Shown here: one piece after another, positions 53,441-63,846 of the stretch
Layout: the number at the start of each line of letters is the position of its first letter
Position numbering within the stretch: the stretch's first letter is position 1
Assembly: GCA_030323885.1 (NCBI GenBank)
Contig: JASIRB010003059.1
Location: 16,745-80,744, forward strand
Source of the DNA: Branchipolynoe longqiensis
Taxonomy: Eukaryota > Annelida > Polychaeta > Phyllodocida > Polynoidae
DNA: 64,000 bases
Direction: 5' to 3'
Program-made: the position numbers and the translations under genes
The notes under the pieces: model-generated
Databases searched by the model: none
What the model was told of the DNA's origin: nothing
What the model saw: the letters and a program-made list of their open reading frames with translations, nothing else

Positions 53441-53973
53441 CTATTTACTGGCACCAGTATCAATTGAGACCTGCACATTGAATTCCGCCAAATTCCACCT
53501 GGATGCACACACGGTCTCTGCTCTGATGGCCCCCCCCCCCCCCAAAGTTACCTGATTGCACTCATGGCCACAGGCTGTGCTGGTGCTGTTTGCACCACCA
53601 CTGTGGGCAGAACCGATGGTGCCAGCACTATAGCCAACTGGACAGCCTGTACTGGCCTCCCAGTGCACTCAGCCACAAATCTCTGCAGACATATGTGCCC
53701 CAGGCACCCTGCCATCATGGCAGAGTCTCAACTGGAGGGGGCCTCCATGGCCGCCACCTCCATGGGCTCCTCCATGCAGTGAGCACATGTCAGCTGGCCA
53801 CCTGGTCCCGCCAAACCTTCATTTTCTTGCGCCACAGCCATGCTGTAGCCGGTCACGCCCTGAGACACAATACCCCTCCTCCTGTTCAGGTCACTGGACC
53901 TGGAGGATCCAGAGCTGGGCCTTCTCCTATCTCTTGGCGCCCTGTTGGCCCCACTCTGGGTCTGCCTATCCAA
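53441..53973 (-). pseudogene. Gag end and protease start of the deleted LTR element
   Basis: 53728-53973 is a Gln/Arg/Ser-rich gag-like piece with CAHC. 53441-53668 ends in VQVSIDTGASK, a retropepsin active-site signature (DTGAS). It runs straight into the integrase remnant, so RT, RNase H and the integrase core were deleted between them. A C run at 53529-53541 disturbs the frame. Confidence 0.45.
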
Positions 53974-54534
53974 TGGGTAACCAATTCACTCCCTCTCACC
54001 TGTATACATACAACCAACCTGGCTCCTACCTATTCACACAGATACACAAAAACCTTATTTACAATGTCTATGCATCTTGTATGTTGTGTGTGTGGTATGC
54101 AGTGTGTGTGTTGAGTGTGTTGTGCGGCCTGAGCCTGCTCCTCCTTGAGTGTACCTGCTTTCAACATACATATATACAAAACACATATATACACAATGTT
54201 GACCAACCCTGTCTAGGTCACCTCAAGTCAAGTTCACGCACTTCACCCCACCCCTATAATCACACTCCCACACACACACAGAGCTCTGACAGCCTTCACT
54301 GCCCCCAGGCCGACCATAAAAGGTGAATGGAGTCACCCAGGCATGCATCCCAGCACACTGTCTACCCTCACTTAGTAGCCTGGTCAAAGGAGTGCAAACT
54401 ACTATTAGCCACAGCCCCCTCACCACAACTACTTATAGTATTTCTGGGGTTACTCGGCCGCATGAGCCCCTAGATAATACCATAAACTCTCCCCTTCATA
54501 TCGCCTATCTATCAACTCATTAACCAATACTAAG

Positions 54535-55368
54535 GAAGAATGAAGACAAGTCACACAGATAAACAGTGGAGAAGTTGTGCTTTAATAACATCAACTCCTG
54601 TCCACCTACCAGTGACCTAGCATCCACACCCCTTACCTTCTATTCACACAAAATCTCATTACCTCTTTAGCCTGTATAGAAAGCAGTGCCTACAGCCCAT
54701 GGGACAGGAGTCCTATGGCTGTGTACACACTCAATTGGAATAGATGAATTTTGATAGCATCAGACAGAGTGTCTGGGGTTCCTGCTCTAGAGTAGGTGTG
54801 CCTCACTCCAGAGCCAGGAGTAGAGTGATCTCTCTTCAGTGTGTCTGAAGCAGAGTCTAGAATAATTATCTCAAAGTGAGGCTAGTGTGGTTAGAGGGCC
54901 AATGGGGTGCAGGTGACTGGGCAGTCCACAGCCAGCCTCCACAGTCTAGGTGGGTGGCACCCCCTCCCCCAAGTAGGGGTGGCTGTCACTCAACCCAGCT
55001 GCAGGTGGTGTCCTGTGTGTACATGCAAATTAGGCTGGTGTGCCCACCCAGTGGTCATGTAGGGACAGGTAGCTGCATACAGTTACAATAGATATCTGTT
55101 AAAATGGGCTTTTCTCCAATTGCACTCTTTATGGATGCATAGAGAAACATTTCAACAATCATGTACTGCCTCTTATATAGGAACATCTCTTCATTAATCG
55201 CAGGCATTATGTATGAACATATATTTCACACAGCTTATATCATGTCATAATGGGAGTGGGATATTATTACTTTTAGTTTACATAACATTGTCCCCACTCC
55301 ATCGCCCAAGAATAATAATGTTCTCTGCCAATATATAATTCCGAACCGAAAATCCGTATATTTTTACA
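54535..55368 (-). repeat. ~0.85-kb LTR-like repeat B
   Basis: Collinear with repeat A throughout (GTTGTGCTTTAATAACATCAA, CCTACAGCCCATGG, CAACCCAGCTGCAGGTGGTG, GTATATTTTTACA), with scattered indels. Confidence 0.75.
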
Positions 55369-55374
55369 TACTGA

Positions 55375-55915
55375 CCAGCACATTTTCCTTAACTTTCCCA
55401 TATTTCCCGTTTTTCCACACATTCCCGTCCTTATAACCCTTAAATTAGTTACAAATAGCGGTACAGCAATGTCTCACCATGTCTCAGCTCCTCTACGCCC
55501 GAAACAAGCAACAAAACCAAACCGGACCCTACCTGGTCATTGGAGACGAGTCTTCCGGCATCTGTCATCTCCACACACATTCCGTCATTCGATACGCGCC
55601 TTCCGTCAACATGGAGGTGCCTTCCGTCATCAGGAAGCATCAATCGTCCTCAGGATCGCGTCTCACGTCGTCAGGGATCGATCCCCCGCCGTCGCACGTC
55701 CTTCCTTCTTTGGAGGCGAGTCTCCCATCATTTGAGACGACTTTTCTGTCTCCCGAGCCGTGTCTTCCGTCATCACAGACAATCGTCACAGTCGCCAATG
55801 AAGAATAACTGGTTGTTTGGCTGTCTCCAGCTAGTCCTCTTATACTCACTACTATCAGGAGGATCCTGGCAACTGTCTGTCTGCCAGTCTCCCCCCACTA
55901 TATACCAAAACACAA
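55375..55915. repeat. CTTCCGTCATC word array
   Basis: Irregular repeats of CTTCCGTCATC/AAC, GAGACGAGTCTTCC and TCGTCTC words between LTR-like repeats B and C (55530-55790). The ORFs of 88, 109 and 204 codons in three frames result from this repetition. No terminal repeats found. Confidence 0.5.
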
Positions 55916-56682
55916 TTCATAAGAAAGAAAGGGAGACAAGTCATGCAAGATTGACAGTGATAAGGTTGAGCTTTATTGCTACAACTCTTGTTCACCTACT
56001 AGTGACCTGCCACCCTCATTCACTTACAACCTGCACACATACCCACATAGCTACTGCTTGTTCAGTGAAAATCAGTGCCTACAGCCCATTGAACCTAAGT
56101 GCTATGGGTGTTACACACAGCTCAGTGGTGAACTGGTTCCTTTGGTATCTCTAGAGTGAGTGTGTGATCTGTCCAGCAAGTGCAAGGAGTACCAGGGTGA
56201 CTGGGCTCACACAGCCAACCAATCAGACAACTCTGCAGCCTGGGAGGGGTGGTGCCCAAGAGGGGCCACCTGTCACTCAACCCCAGGGCAGGTGGTGTCC
56301 CTTAAGCGCCTGTCACACCATACCGGACTGAGTACCGGAGACTACCTGACAAAGAATTTTTTAGTCCGGTGCTCTCCAGTACACAAAATGTATCGGAATG
56401 TATTGAAATGGAGCGGAATTGGGTTAATTGCCGCCGGGCGACTGGAGATAACATAACAAACCAAACAAAAAAAGGTGGAGGTGTTGCAATCTACTGCAAA
56501 ACCTAAAAAAATCTAGACACTGAGGCACTGAAAATAGCAAACCTCTCAAATGAACACCTGGAGCTACTATGGTGCCTAATAAAAAACGAAAAGCAGGCTA
56601 ACATAGCTATAGCAAGCCTCTACAGACCACCGTCCGGGATATTGAAACATTCCTTGAAACTCTAGACAAAAGCATAAATACA

Positions 56683-57960
56683 GTGAGAAAACTAACAAAT
56701 GCAGAAATCTTTGTGCTAGGGGACTTCAACATAAACTACAGTAGCAATGACAAAAATAAACTAATGCTACAAACCACTATCAAAATCCTAGGGCTGCAGC
56801 AACTTATTACAGACAGCACAAGACTAGGCAACAATAGCTCAACAATTGACCTAATACTAACCAACTCAAACCATGCCACAAAATGGGGCCCTAGAAGCTG
56901 GGGTATAAGTGACCATGAGCTAATATATGTAACGAGGAAAAAACTCAAAAGCACAAGTCAATATAAATATAAGATGGGCAGATCCCTAAAAAACTACTCA
57001 AAAGAAACACTAAAAAAGCACCTACATGTAAATATAGACAACCTCACAACAGGCAGGGATGACACTGATATCTACTGGAATAACATTGTCACAGAAATAC
57101 AACAATCATTAGATGAGATGTGCCCCATAAAGAAACTAAAAATAAAGAGAAACCAAGACCTGTGGGTAGACAGGGAACTGTTAACGCATATCGCAACAAA
57201 ACGAAAGCTAGGCGACAAAGTGAAACATACTAAAGACCCAGAGGATAAAAGGGCCTATAATACTGCCAGAAACACCTCCCTCAAAGCAGTAAGGGCAGCA
57301 AAAAGGAAATATATAATACAACAAGACAAGGACTGGGGAAGCAATGCAAATAAGTTCTGGAAAAATGTAAGCTTACTATTCCCCCAAAATAAGATAGAAG
57401 AACGCATAAGCTTCCAGGATAAAGATGGAAATATGCACACAGATAGTGATGCAGCAAACAAACTAAATACACACTTTGCCATGGTAGGACAAAGGTTATC
57501 AAAGAAATTCACAAGAATCTGGGAAAACAAGTCAGAAAATATCCAGGATGAAATCCCCACGTGCAAAACTGACCTAAAAGAACTAACACAACTAATAAAT
57601 GACATAGACGAAAACAAACCAAGTGGCATAGATGGAATCCCCACAAAAATACTAAAAGAGGCACTCCAAGCCATCCCAGATACCATGGTCGACCTGTTCA
57701 ACATATCATTTGAGCAGGGGCACTTCATCACAGCATGGAAGATGGCAACCATCACCCCCATCTACAAAAGTGGTGACAAACAAAGCATGGGGAACTACAG
57801 ACCAATATCAATCTTGCAAACACCAGGCAAGCTAATTGAACAAATATTTCACAGGCACATGAATGAGCGCCTGGAAAAAAAACAATATACTAAACAAGAG
57901 GCAAGGAGGTTTCAGAAAACTACACTCCACATCAAAAACAATAGCAAACCTAACAAGTGA
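56683..57960 (+). pseudogene. LINE A endonuclease C-terminus and RT N-terminus
   Basis: The endonuclease end shows FVLGDFNINY, STIDLILTN and the catalytic SDH (WGISDHELI), residues ~10-85. A linker with DLWVDRELL and AAKRKYIIQQDKDWG follows, then RT domain motifs 0-1 (ENKPSGIDGIPTKIL, WKMATITPIYKSGDKQSMGN and YRPISIL). The N-terminal endonuclease (56455-56680) is broken by stops. The frame shifts at about 57900. Confidence 0.85.
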
Positions 57961-58249
57961 TGTGCTGGCATCATTGAACCAAAAGAAGTTAGTTGGAGCA
58001 GCCTTCATCGACTTCAGCAAAGCCTTTGACACTGTAGACCACATGATATTAATAAGAAAATTAAACAACTTGGGCATTAAATCCAAATCAATGAACTGGA
58101 TAAAATGCTACCTAAGCAACAGAGAGCAAAAAACTAAAGTAAATGGTACACTCTCAGACCAGCAAACTGTCACCTGTGGTGTACCCCAAGGATCAGTTCT
58201 GGGACCACTACTATTTATACTATACATAAACGATCTGTACTCAAACTGA
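57890..58249 (+). pseudogene. LINE A RT core
   Basis: In the shifted frame: RQGGFRKLHSTSKTIANL, FIDFSKAFDTVDHMIL (catalytic Asp), GVPQGSVLGPLLFILYINDL, then a stop. The segment that should contain the (Y/F)ADD box is absent: the text passes directly to NKITMNANKCKAV (58290-58330), skipping about 45-60 residues. Confidence 0.85.
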
Positions 58250-58289
58250 ACAACCAAACTGAACAACCTCCTACTAAAGCAGGACAGTT

Positions 58290-58988
58290 GGTGTGAATCC
58301 AATAAAATAACCATGAATGCAAATAAATGTAAAGCAGTGCTCTTCACACATACAGCAATCACAGGAAGAAACCTACAATGCACACTAGGAAACCAAACAC
58401 TGGAAAGTGTATATCACTACAAATACCTAGGCCTAGAACTAGATAGCCAGCTAAACTACAATCTGTGTGTAACAAAAATCATACAAAAAGTAAATCACAA
58501 ACTATGGCTATTTGCTAAACTAAGAAACTATATGACACAAGATATGTCAATAAAAATCTTCAAAGGCATGGTACTATGGGGATGTAATCTACATGGGTGC
58601 TAAAAAAGAGCTACTTAAAAAACTACAGATACTACAAAATAGGCCCCTGAAAATCTGCCTGAAAGTAGACAAACTACACCCCACTTATGACCTACACAAA
58701 AGAACTAAAGTAAAGCTACTAGAAAACAGAAGGATAATCCACCTAAAAACATTAGCATATGGATATAGCCAAGACATTAAGCGTCTAACCCAACCACTAA
58801 GGAACACCAGAGCAAGAAAGGCACCACTACTAAGGCAGACCAGAAGCCAGATCAAAGCCCATGAAAGGAGCACACTGGAAATGGCTGCCAAGGCATGGAA
58901 TGTGCAAACGGTGAAAGAAAGACAAATCCCTGACCTAAAAACATACAAAAAATATCTGTGCAAAATAAAAACTGGGAGCCCCAACTGA
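58290..58988 (+). pseudogene. LINE A RT thumb and C-terminal region
   Basis: NKITMNANKCKAVLFTH and YKYLGLELDSQLNY, then 58593-58988 in another frame with LQILQNRPLKICLKVDKLHP and TLEMAAKAWNVQTVKERQIP. The standard C-terminal region of this LINE type. Confidence 0.8.
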
Positions 58989-60055
58989 ACTACACAACAA
59001 GGGGGCAGGTGATATGTCACGGCCCACCAACTGGACAGCCCACGGCAGGAAAACCGGAAATATAAAAGCCAGATAACATGTCCAACAACAATATAAATCA
59101 CATCAAATCCAAACAAACATAACTCAACCACCTATTACGTACACGCCTATGAACATGTAAATAAAATAGGCTAGTATTGAATTAAGTAGAAAAAGTGGAA
59201 AACTCTTCCCAAGAAAACCCCAAAACACTAACACTAAGAAAACAACTGACATAGTAATAAGAATAGAACAAAAATACAATGCCAAGAAAATCCAATAAAA
59301 CTAACATAGGCTACTAACCATACCAACAAAACTATCTATCTGCTACTGAAATGCAGGCAATCAGATAACTTATCAGCAGCTACTGTCTGGTAAGACAACA
59401 CCAACACTACAGCTGGCCAGCATTGAAAACAAGCCTGGGTACCCGGGCTTACATGTTATGGACAGTATAAATACAGCCTCAATAAAAAAAAGAAGAAAAG
59501 TACCGTACATGTAACCGGACACGTCAGTCCGGCAGTGTCCGGTAGAAGTTTTGTGCATGTTCAAAACTTGTACCGGACACCGCCGGACACCACCGGACAC
59601 CGCCGGTTGGGTTCCGGACATGTACCGGACATCGCCATACAGTACCGGACAGTGTCCGGTTCTCGTCCGGTTCCCCAGTCTGGTAAGGTGTGACTGGACC
59701 TTAATATATGCAGAATGGCTGGGTGTGCTTACCCAGCGGTCCCATGGTAACAATAGTCGTCATACAGTTACATTAAACAATAATACATGTCCCTCGCCCT
59801 TTTGCACTCTTCCTGGTGCATAGAGGAAACAATCCTGTAATTAGTAACCGTATCTTAATAGCCGGACATCATACTGCAATCTTGGTCACCGTGCATCATA
59901 ACATTTACACATAGTTATTTACATGTCACACAGCGAGTGGGCTCACATTGCATCACTATTACATAGCAATTGTCCCCAGCTCTGTCGCTCGAGATATTGA
60001 TATGATTCCAAGCTCGGCTATTAGGACTGAGAGAACGTATATTTTTACAGTACAA

Positions 60056-61260
60056 CTTTTTGAAGTCGAGGTATACTGCAATTGTAAGTTCACCTTTGTC
60101 CATGTTGGTCAATAACTCATCCATAAGGAGGCCAATGCCCTAGTTGTTGATCTGTCTTTTCTAAATCCATTTTGTTGGGTGGTTAGGTAATTGGAAGACT
60201 CTAAAAATGTTTTTATCTCATCATGTATTATTTGTTCTATGATTTTGTCAGGAAGAGGGAGAATAGATATTGGACGCAGCTCACTACAGTATCTTGGGTT
60301 ATTGGCCTTTGGATGGGTGAAACTGTAGCTAGTTTCCAGCTTTCTGGAAAAATACCAGTGTTGACCACTAGGTTATACAGCTGAGTGAATTCATTTATAA
60401 GTGCAGTAATTGAAACCTTCATTAGGACTGAGCTGATGTCTTTAATGCCAGATGACTTATATGCTCATGCAGCATTGACCTTTCTGAGGATTTGCTCCTC
60501 TGTTATCTCATACCTCTGATCATTAGTGGTGACCGTGTAGGTGTTCTGACTATCTACAGCCTGGTCAAACATTCTGGCAAGATTCTCCCCTACATCAATG
60601 AAGTAGTTGTTAATCTCTTCTGCCAGGAGGCTATCTCGTATTCTCTCCCCATTGTCTTCATTACTGAGGTTGCTGATAATGGATTTTGCTTCTGGCTTAA
60701 TTTGTTGCAGTTCATGCCAGTCTCTTTGGATTTCGCTTATACTTATTTATCTGGTCTAAACAGTGCCTAGACTTGGCTTTTCGCACCTCGTTTCTGGCCT
60801 TCCTGACCATACATTCAGCTATAAATTGATCCCCAGGGTCTCTTGTTATATCTGATTATTTCTGAATGATATAATCTCTGTCCTGTTGTAATTCTAGCAG
60901 TTCATTGTTCAAATAACCAGCTGTTTTTGTTTCTTATGTCGAGTCTAACCAGGGGACAGTGTTTGTTTGCAGCATTGACAATCATTTCTTGTAGCATGTC
61001 CCAGCATTTGTGTGGATCTTCCTCTGTTAGTAGTTCTGTTGTATTGTTTTCCCTCAAAGTGGCTGCTAGATCATTGAAATTACAATTCCTGTAGGTGCGG
61101 CCCCAGTCGATGGGCGTTCTTTTGTCATTTCTGGGCTTTTTCTTTATTATATATATTGGTCTATGGTCGCTTATATTGTAGTTCAATACACCCGATTTTG
61201 TACAGTCCTTGATATTAGTGAAAGCAAGGTCTATTGAGCATTGACTGGCATTTATTCAGA
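60056..61260 (-). pseudogene. LINE fragment (copy C)
   Basis: Minus strand. 60902-61186 has the endonuclease end (YNISDHRPIYIIKKKPRND, SDH catalytic motif). 60237-60422 has the pre-RT/RT start (LINEFTQLYNLVVNTGIFPE, WKLATVSPI). 59915-60124 has LLTNMDKGELTIAVYLDFKK before running into LTR-like repeat C. Resembles LINE copy B. Truncated at the LTR and broken by stops. Confidence 0.8.
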
Positions 61261-61424
61261 GCAATAAAACCACTTGAACAAACCCCTCACCCCCAACCAA
61301 CCAAACCTAACCTAATGGTTAACTCATTACTAACCCCCTCCCTCCCCCCTCCGCCCGTCGGTCCCTGTCCCTCACTCCCTCCTTCTCCCTCCCCATTCTC
61401 TCCAACCTGCCCACCAGACACGAT

Positions 61425-61745
61425 GGTAGAGTGGGAAAGAGTACTGCCTTTTCCTGCGCGGAATGTCAGACATTGAAAACCCGACCGAGTCAGACCAATA
61501 ACTTACTAGCTTGATACTTGTCACTACCTATCCCAGTGCGCGGCATTACTAGGATATGGCAAGGACTAGTTAGCTTAGTATCAGGATAACGTGACTGAAT
61601 GGGATAGCGATTCATTTATGCGGATGGCCTGGTCTCCCAGTTGGACAACACTATAAAGTCGCCATATAGTGTGTACTGACACAAGTGTGTACCGGTCCTG
61701 ATATGATCTTAGATTACTAGGAAGTAAAACTCTAACAAAGAAACA
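61425..61745 (+). mobile_element. SINE1 copy
   Basis: Degenerate head (AAAACCCGACCGAGTCAGACC), body (ACTAGGATATGGCAAGGACT, GACAACACTATAAAGTCGCC) and tail (TGATATGATCTTAGATTACT, AACAAAGAAAC). Confidence 0.8.
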
Positions 61746-62195
61746 AGCATTCTTCTCGCCCACCCTCTCTCCCTCCCCTCTCTCCGTCTCGCCCACGGTT
61801 CCCCTTTTCCCCCTCTCTCCCTCCCTCGATCTCTCCCGGCCACTCTCTCTCCATCCCTATCCATGCCTCCGACACTCCTCCCTCCCTCCCTCCGTCCATC
61901 TCTCCCTCCCATCGCCCCTTCCCCCCTCTTCCCTTCCCCTTCTCTCTCCGTCCCTCCACCCATTCCTCCGTCCATCCGTCCTCCCCCTCCTTGCATCCAT
62001 CTCTCCCTCCGTCCACCCCTTCATCCCCTCCCTTCTCTTTCCCCCCACCCACCCCTCCCACCTCCATCCCTCCCTCCGTCCACCCATCCGTCCCCCGCCT
62101 CCCCCCCCCCCCCCCCCCCCCCCCCCCCTTCAGTCCATTCCCCCTCCCTACCTCCCCCCTCATTGTGCCGCCCACAAGCCTACCTCCCCCCCTGC

Positions 62196-62228
<33 letters not shown>

Positions 62229-62238
62229 CCCCCGACCA
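61746..62238 (+). repeat. Polypyrimidine (CCCTCC-rich) tract
   Basis: Almost pure C/T on this strand: CCCTCCCTC units with long C runs (62098-62128 and 62197-62226, approximate). G-quadruplex or triplex structures are possible on the purine strand. ORFs of 130-150 codons on both strands come from the repeat. Confidence 0.9.
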
Positions 62239-62575
62239 GACGGGATGGCCGAATGAGTTAGAGCGTCCGTCTCCCGTGCTGGTAGATCGTGGGTTCGAGT
62301 CCCGGTCGAGTCAAAACCAATGACTTTAAAATTGATACTTGTCGCTTCCTAGCCAGGTGCTCGGCATTATTAGGATAGGGCAAGGACTGGTGTGCTCAGT
62401 GTCAGGATAATGTGACTGAGTGGGATACCAGGTCATGGTGCTGGCAGCCTGGTTTGCCAGTGGGACAGCACTATAAAGTTGCCATGAGTGCGCACTGTCA
62501 CAAGTCGGTACCCGTCCTGATATGACCTTAGATGTTGCTAGGACGTAAAACAACAACAAACAAACAAACAACAAA
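62239..62575 (+). mobile_element. SINE1, best-preserved plus-strand copy
   Basis: Clean tRNA-like head (GATGGCCGAATGAGTTAGAG; B box GGGTTCGAGTCCCGG), complete body and a tail ending TGATATGACCTTAGATGTTG, CTAGGACGT and (AAC/AAAC)n. It interrupts the polypyrimidine tract. Confidence 0.9.
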
Positions 62576-62860
62576 CAACCCCCCCCGCCCCGTCCCACCA
62601 TCCCTCCCTCCTCCTTTTCTCCGCGTCCCCCCACAACCCTACCCTCCCTGCCCCCTCCCACCCTCTCCCTCCCCCTCCTTTTCTCTGTGTCCCGCCCACA
62701 AGCCTACCTCCCCCTCCCTCCCCCATCCTTCTCTCTGTGTCCTGCCCACAAGCCTACCTCCCCCCTCCCTCCATCCCTCCCCCCTTCTTCTCTATGTGTC
62801 CCGCCCACAACTCTACCTCCCCCCCGCCCCCTCCCACCCTCTCCCTCCAGATCTATGTGC
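62576..62860 (+). repeat. Polypyrimidine tract, second part
   Basis: C/T-rich with imperfect ~65-bp direct repeats containing GTCCCGCCCACAAGCCTACC and CCTTCTCTCTGTGTCC (at least three units, 62650-62830). Confidence 0.85.
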
Positions 62861-62896
62861 CACTACGTCATGCATACGTCATCGCAACCTATACCG

Positions 62897-62903
62897 TATA
62901 AAA
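62897..62903 (+). promoter_or_regulatory. TATA box upstream of the multicopper oxidase exon
   Basis: TATAAAA in the context CCGTATAAAACC, about 265 bases before the proposed start codon. A start site near 62925-62935 would give a 5' UTR of about 230 bases. Confidence 0.6.
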
Positions 62904-63163
62904 CCACCACCCTCCCCGCACCGCCCCCACACGTTTTACATCGCCACTAGCATCAGACACAAGATTACTCTCCCCAACACAATTTACCCACTTCTACTGC
63001 CAGCCACTCACATTATACCCGCAAGTCTCTGTGGGTTTGCTTCAACTGTTCCCGCTACTCCACATAAACCCAACAACAATAACAGCATTATTAATAATCT
63101 CGCTGTCTAAGCGTCGCTACAGCCGGCAACCAGCCACTTCCTCTGGCTACACAACCGGAAGTC

Positions 63164-63511
63164 ATGAGGGTCTTACTGCTGTCCATCATGGCCGCCGTCG
63201 TCTCGCGATTCACCACTTCTGCCGCCACCGCCGGCGTCGCCTGTTGGACCACCACCTGTGAGTTCGACTTCCAGTTGACCTTGGGCGAGTCGCTGACCTT
63301 GACCCAGCCGGGCGGCAGCGTGAAGGAGCTGCGCGCGCAGGCCGGGGGTTGTCTGAAGCTGGAAGACGCGGCGGACAACGACACGTGCTTCGAAGCGCCG
63401 ATGGGGGTGACCGGAAGTAGGTTCATCAGCGCCGACGGGCGCATGCGCGATGTCCTGCTTGTGAACGGCCAGTTTCCCGGGCCGACCATTGAGGTCACAG
63501 AGGGCGCCACG
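63164..63511 (+). CDS. First exon of a laccase-like multicopper oxidase
   Basis: Encodes 116 residues up to a splice donor. A signal peptide (MRVLLLSIMAAVVSRFTTSA) implies secretion. It is followed by a Cys-containing N-terminal extension (CWTTTCEFDF, GGCLKLEDA, NDTCFEAP) and the start of the first cupredoxin domain: SADGRMRDVLLVNGQFPGPT and IEVTEGAT, the near-invariant NGxxPGPxI signature of type-3 Cu-oxidase domains. Laccases oxidise phenols or metal ions with four copper atoms; the copper ligands lie in later exons outside the window. The first in-frame Met is used. Phase-0 exon end at 63511. Other MCO subfamilies are possible. Confidence 0.75.
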
Positions 63512-63517
63512 GTAGGT
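63512..63517 (+). other. Splice donor of exon 1
   Basis: GTAGGT follows GGCGCCACG. Beyond it the reading frame loses cupredoxin similarity and stops at 63566-63568. The intron then continues with GT-rich sequence. Confidence 0.6.
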
Positions 63518-63846
63518 GCAGTGGGCTTTGTTTTGATGTTTGTTTGGAGTGTGTGTTTTTGGATTTAGTTCTTGCTGTGTGTGCATGTCTTTCTTTTGTT
63601 GTGTGTGTGTGTGTTTATGGTGTCTTTTAGGGGGACGGGGGGAAGGTAGTAGGCCAATTTTAAAGCTGCATAATCCAATAAAAGCAACACATTTTCAAAA
63701 GTGAAGCGCTTATTTAGATTTGAACCTACATATCCTAATGCCTGGTACACACCTGCCTTATAAAACGTAAAACTTCTGGTTTCGCAGCTAAGTTTGAGTT
63801 TTAGTCGGTTTCAGTCTTTAGGTGTGTAAGCCCCTAACACACCTGG

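Larger units (their letters stand above)
48490..55368 (-). mobile_element. Internally deleted env-bearing LTR retrotransposon
   Basis: Two ~0.85-kb LTR-like repeats in the same orientation (48490-49348 and 54535-55368) bracket ~5.2 kb with, on the minus strand, gag/protease remnants, an integrase C-terminus and an env-like ORF. Reverse transcriptase, RNase H and the integrase core are missing. Non-coding insertions and satellites occupy 49.4-50.4 kb. Whether the two LTRs belong to one insertion is an inference; target duplications were not resolved. Confidence 0.6.
56455..59495 (+). mobile_element. LINE copy A (5'-truncated non-LTR retrotransposon)
   Basis: Carries the C-terminal endonuclease region, RT and C-terminal region and ends with an A-rich tail after GACAGTATAAATACAGCCTC. 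Its 3' end is the same as the fragment at 3.9-4.2 kb. CR1/Jockey-like judging by the RT motifs (FIDFSKAFDTVDH, GVPQGSVLGPLLFILYINDL). Stops, frameshifts and a deletion make it dead. Confidence 0.9.
56305..59700. mobile_element. MITE (CCGG word family) with a LINE inside
   Basis: Ends AGCGCCTGTCACACCATACC and GGTAAGGTGTGACTGGACC, flanked by TTA (56302-56304, 59701-59703) at a site seen empty in LTR-like repeat A. The interior at both ends consists of CCGGAC / GTCCGG words with ACCGGACACCGCCGG units (59500-59690). Without the LINE the element is ~0.35 kb. Same family as the 22.3-22.4 kb fragment. Confidence 0.85.
55921..60049 (-). mobile_element. ~0.85-kb LTR-like repeat C, split by a MITE with a LINE inside
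   Basis: The two halves (55921-56304 and 59701-60049) together match repeats A and B. Its minus-strand start TGTAAAAATATACG abuts a minus-strand LINE at 60050. Confidence 0.8.

Noticed and set aside
52333..54326. Plus-strand ORFs of 155-187 codons
   Set aside because: They overlap one another in different frames and oppose gag/pol remnants; no domain recognised.
55540..56154. 204-codon Ser/Arg-rich ORF
   Set aside because: It translates the CTTCCGTCATC repeat and LTR-like sequence.
61732..62323. Pro/Ser-rich and Gly/Arg-rich ORFs on both strands
   Set aside because: Low-complexity polypyrimidine tract, open in most frames.
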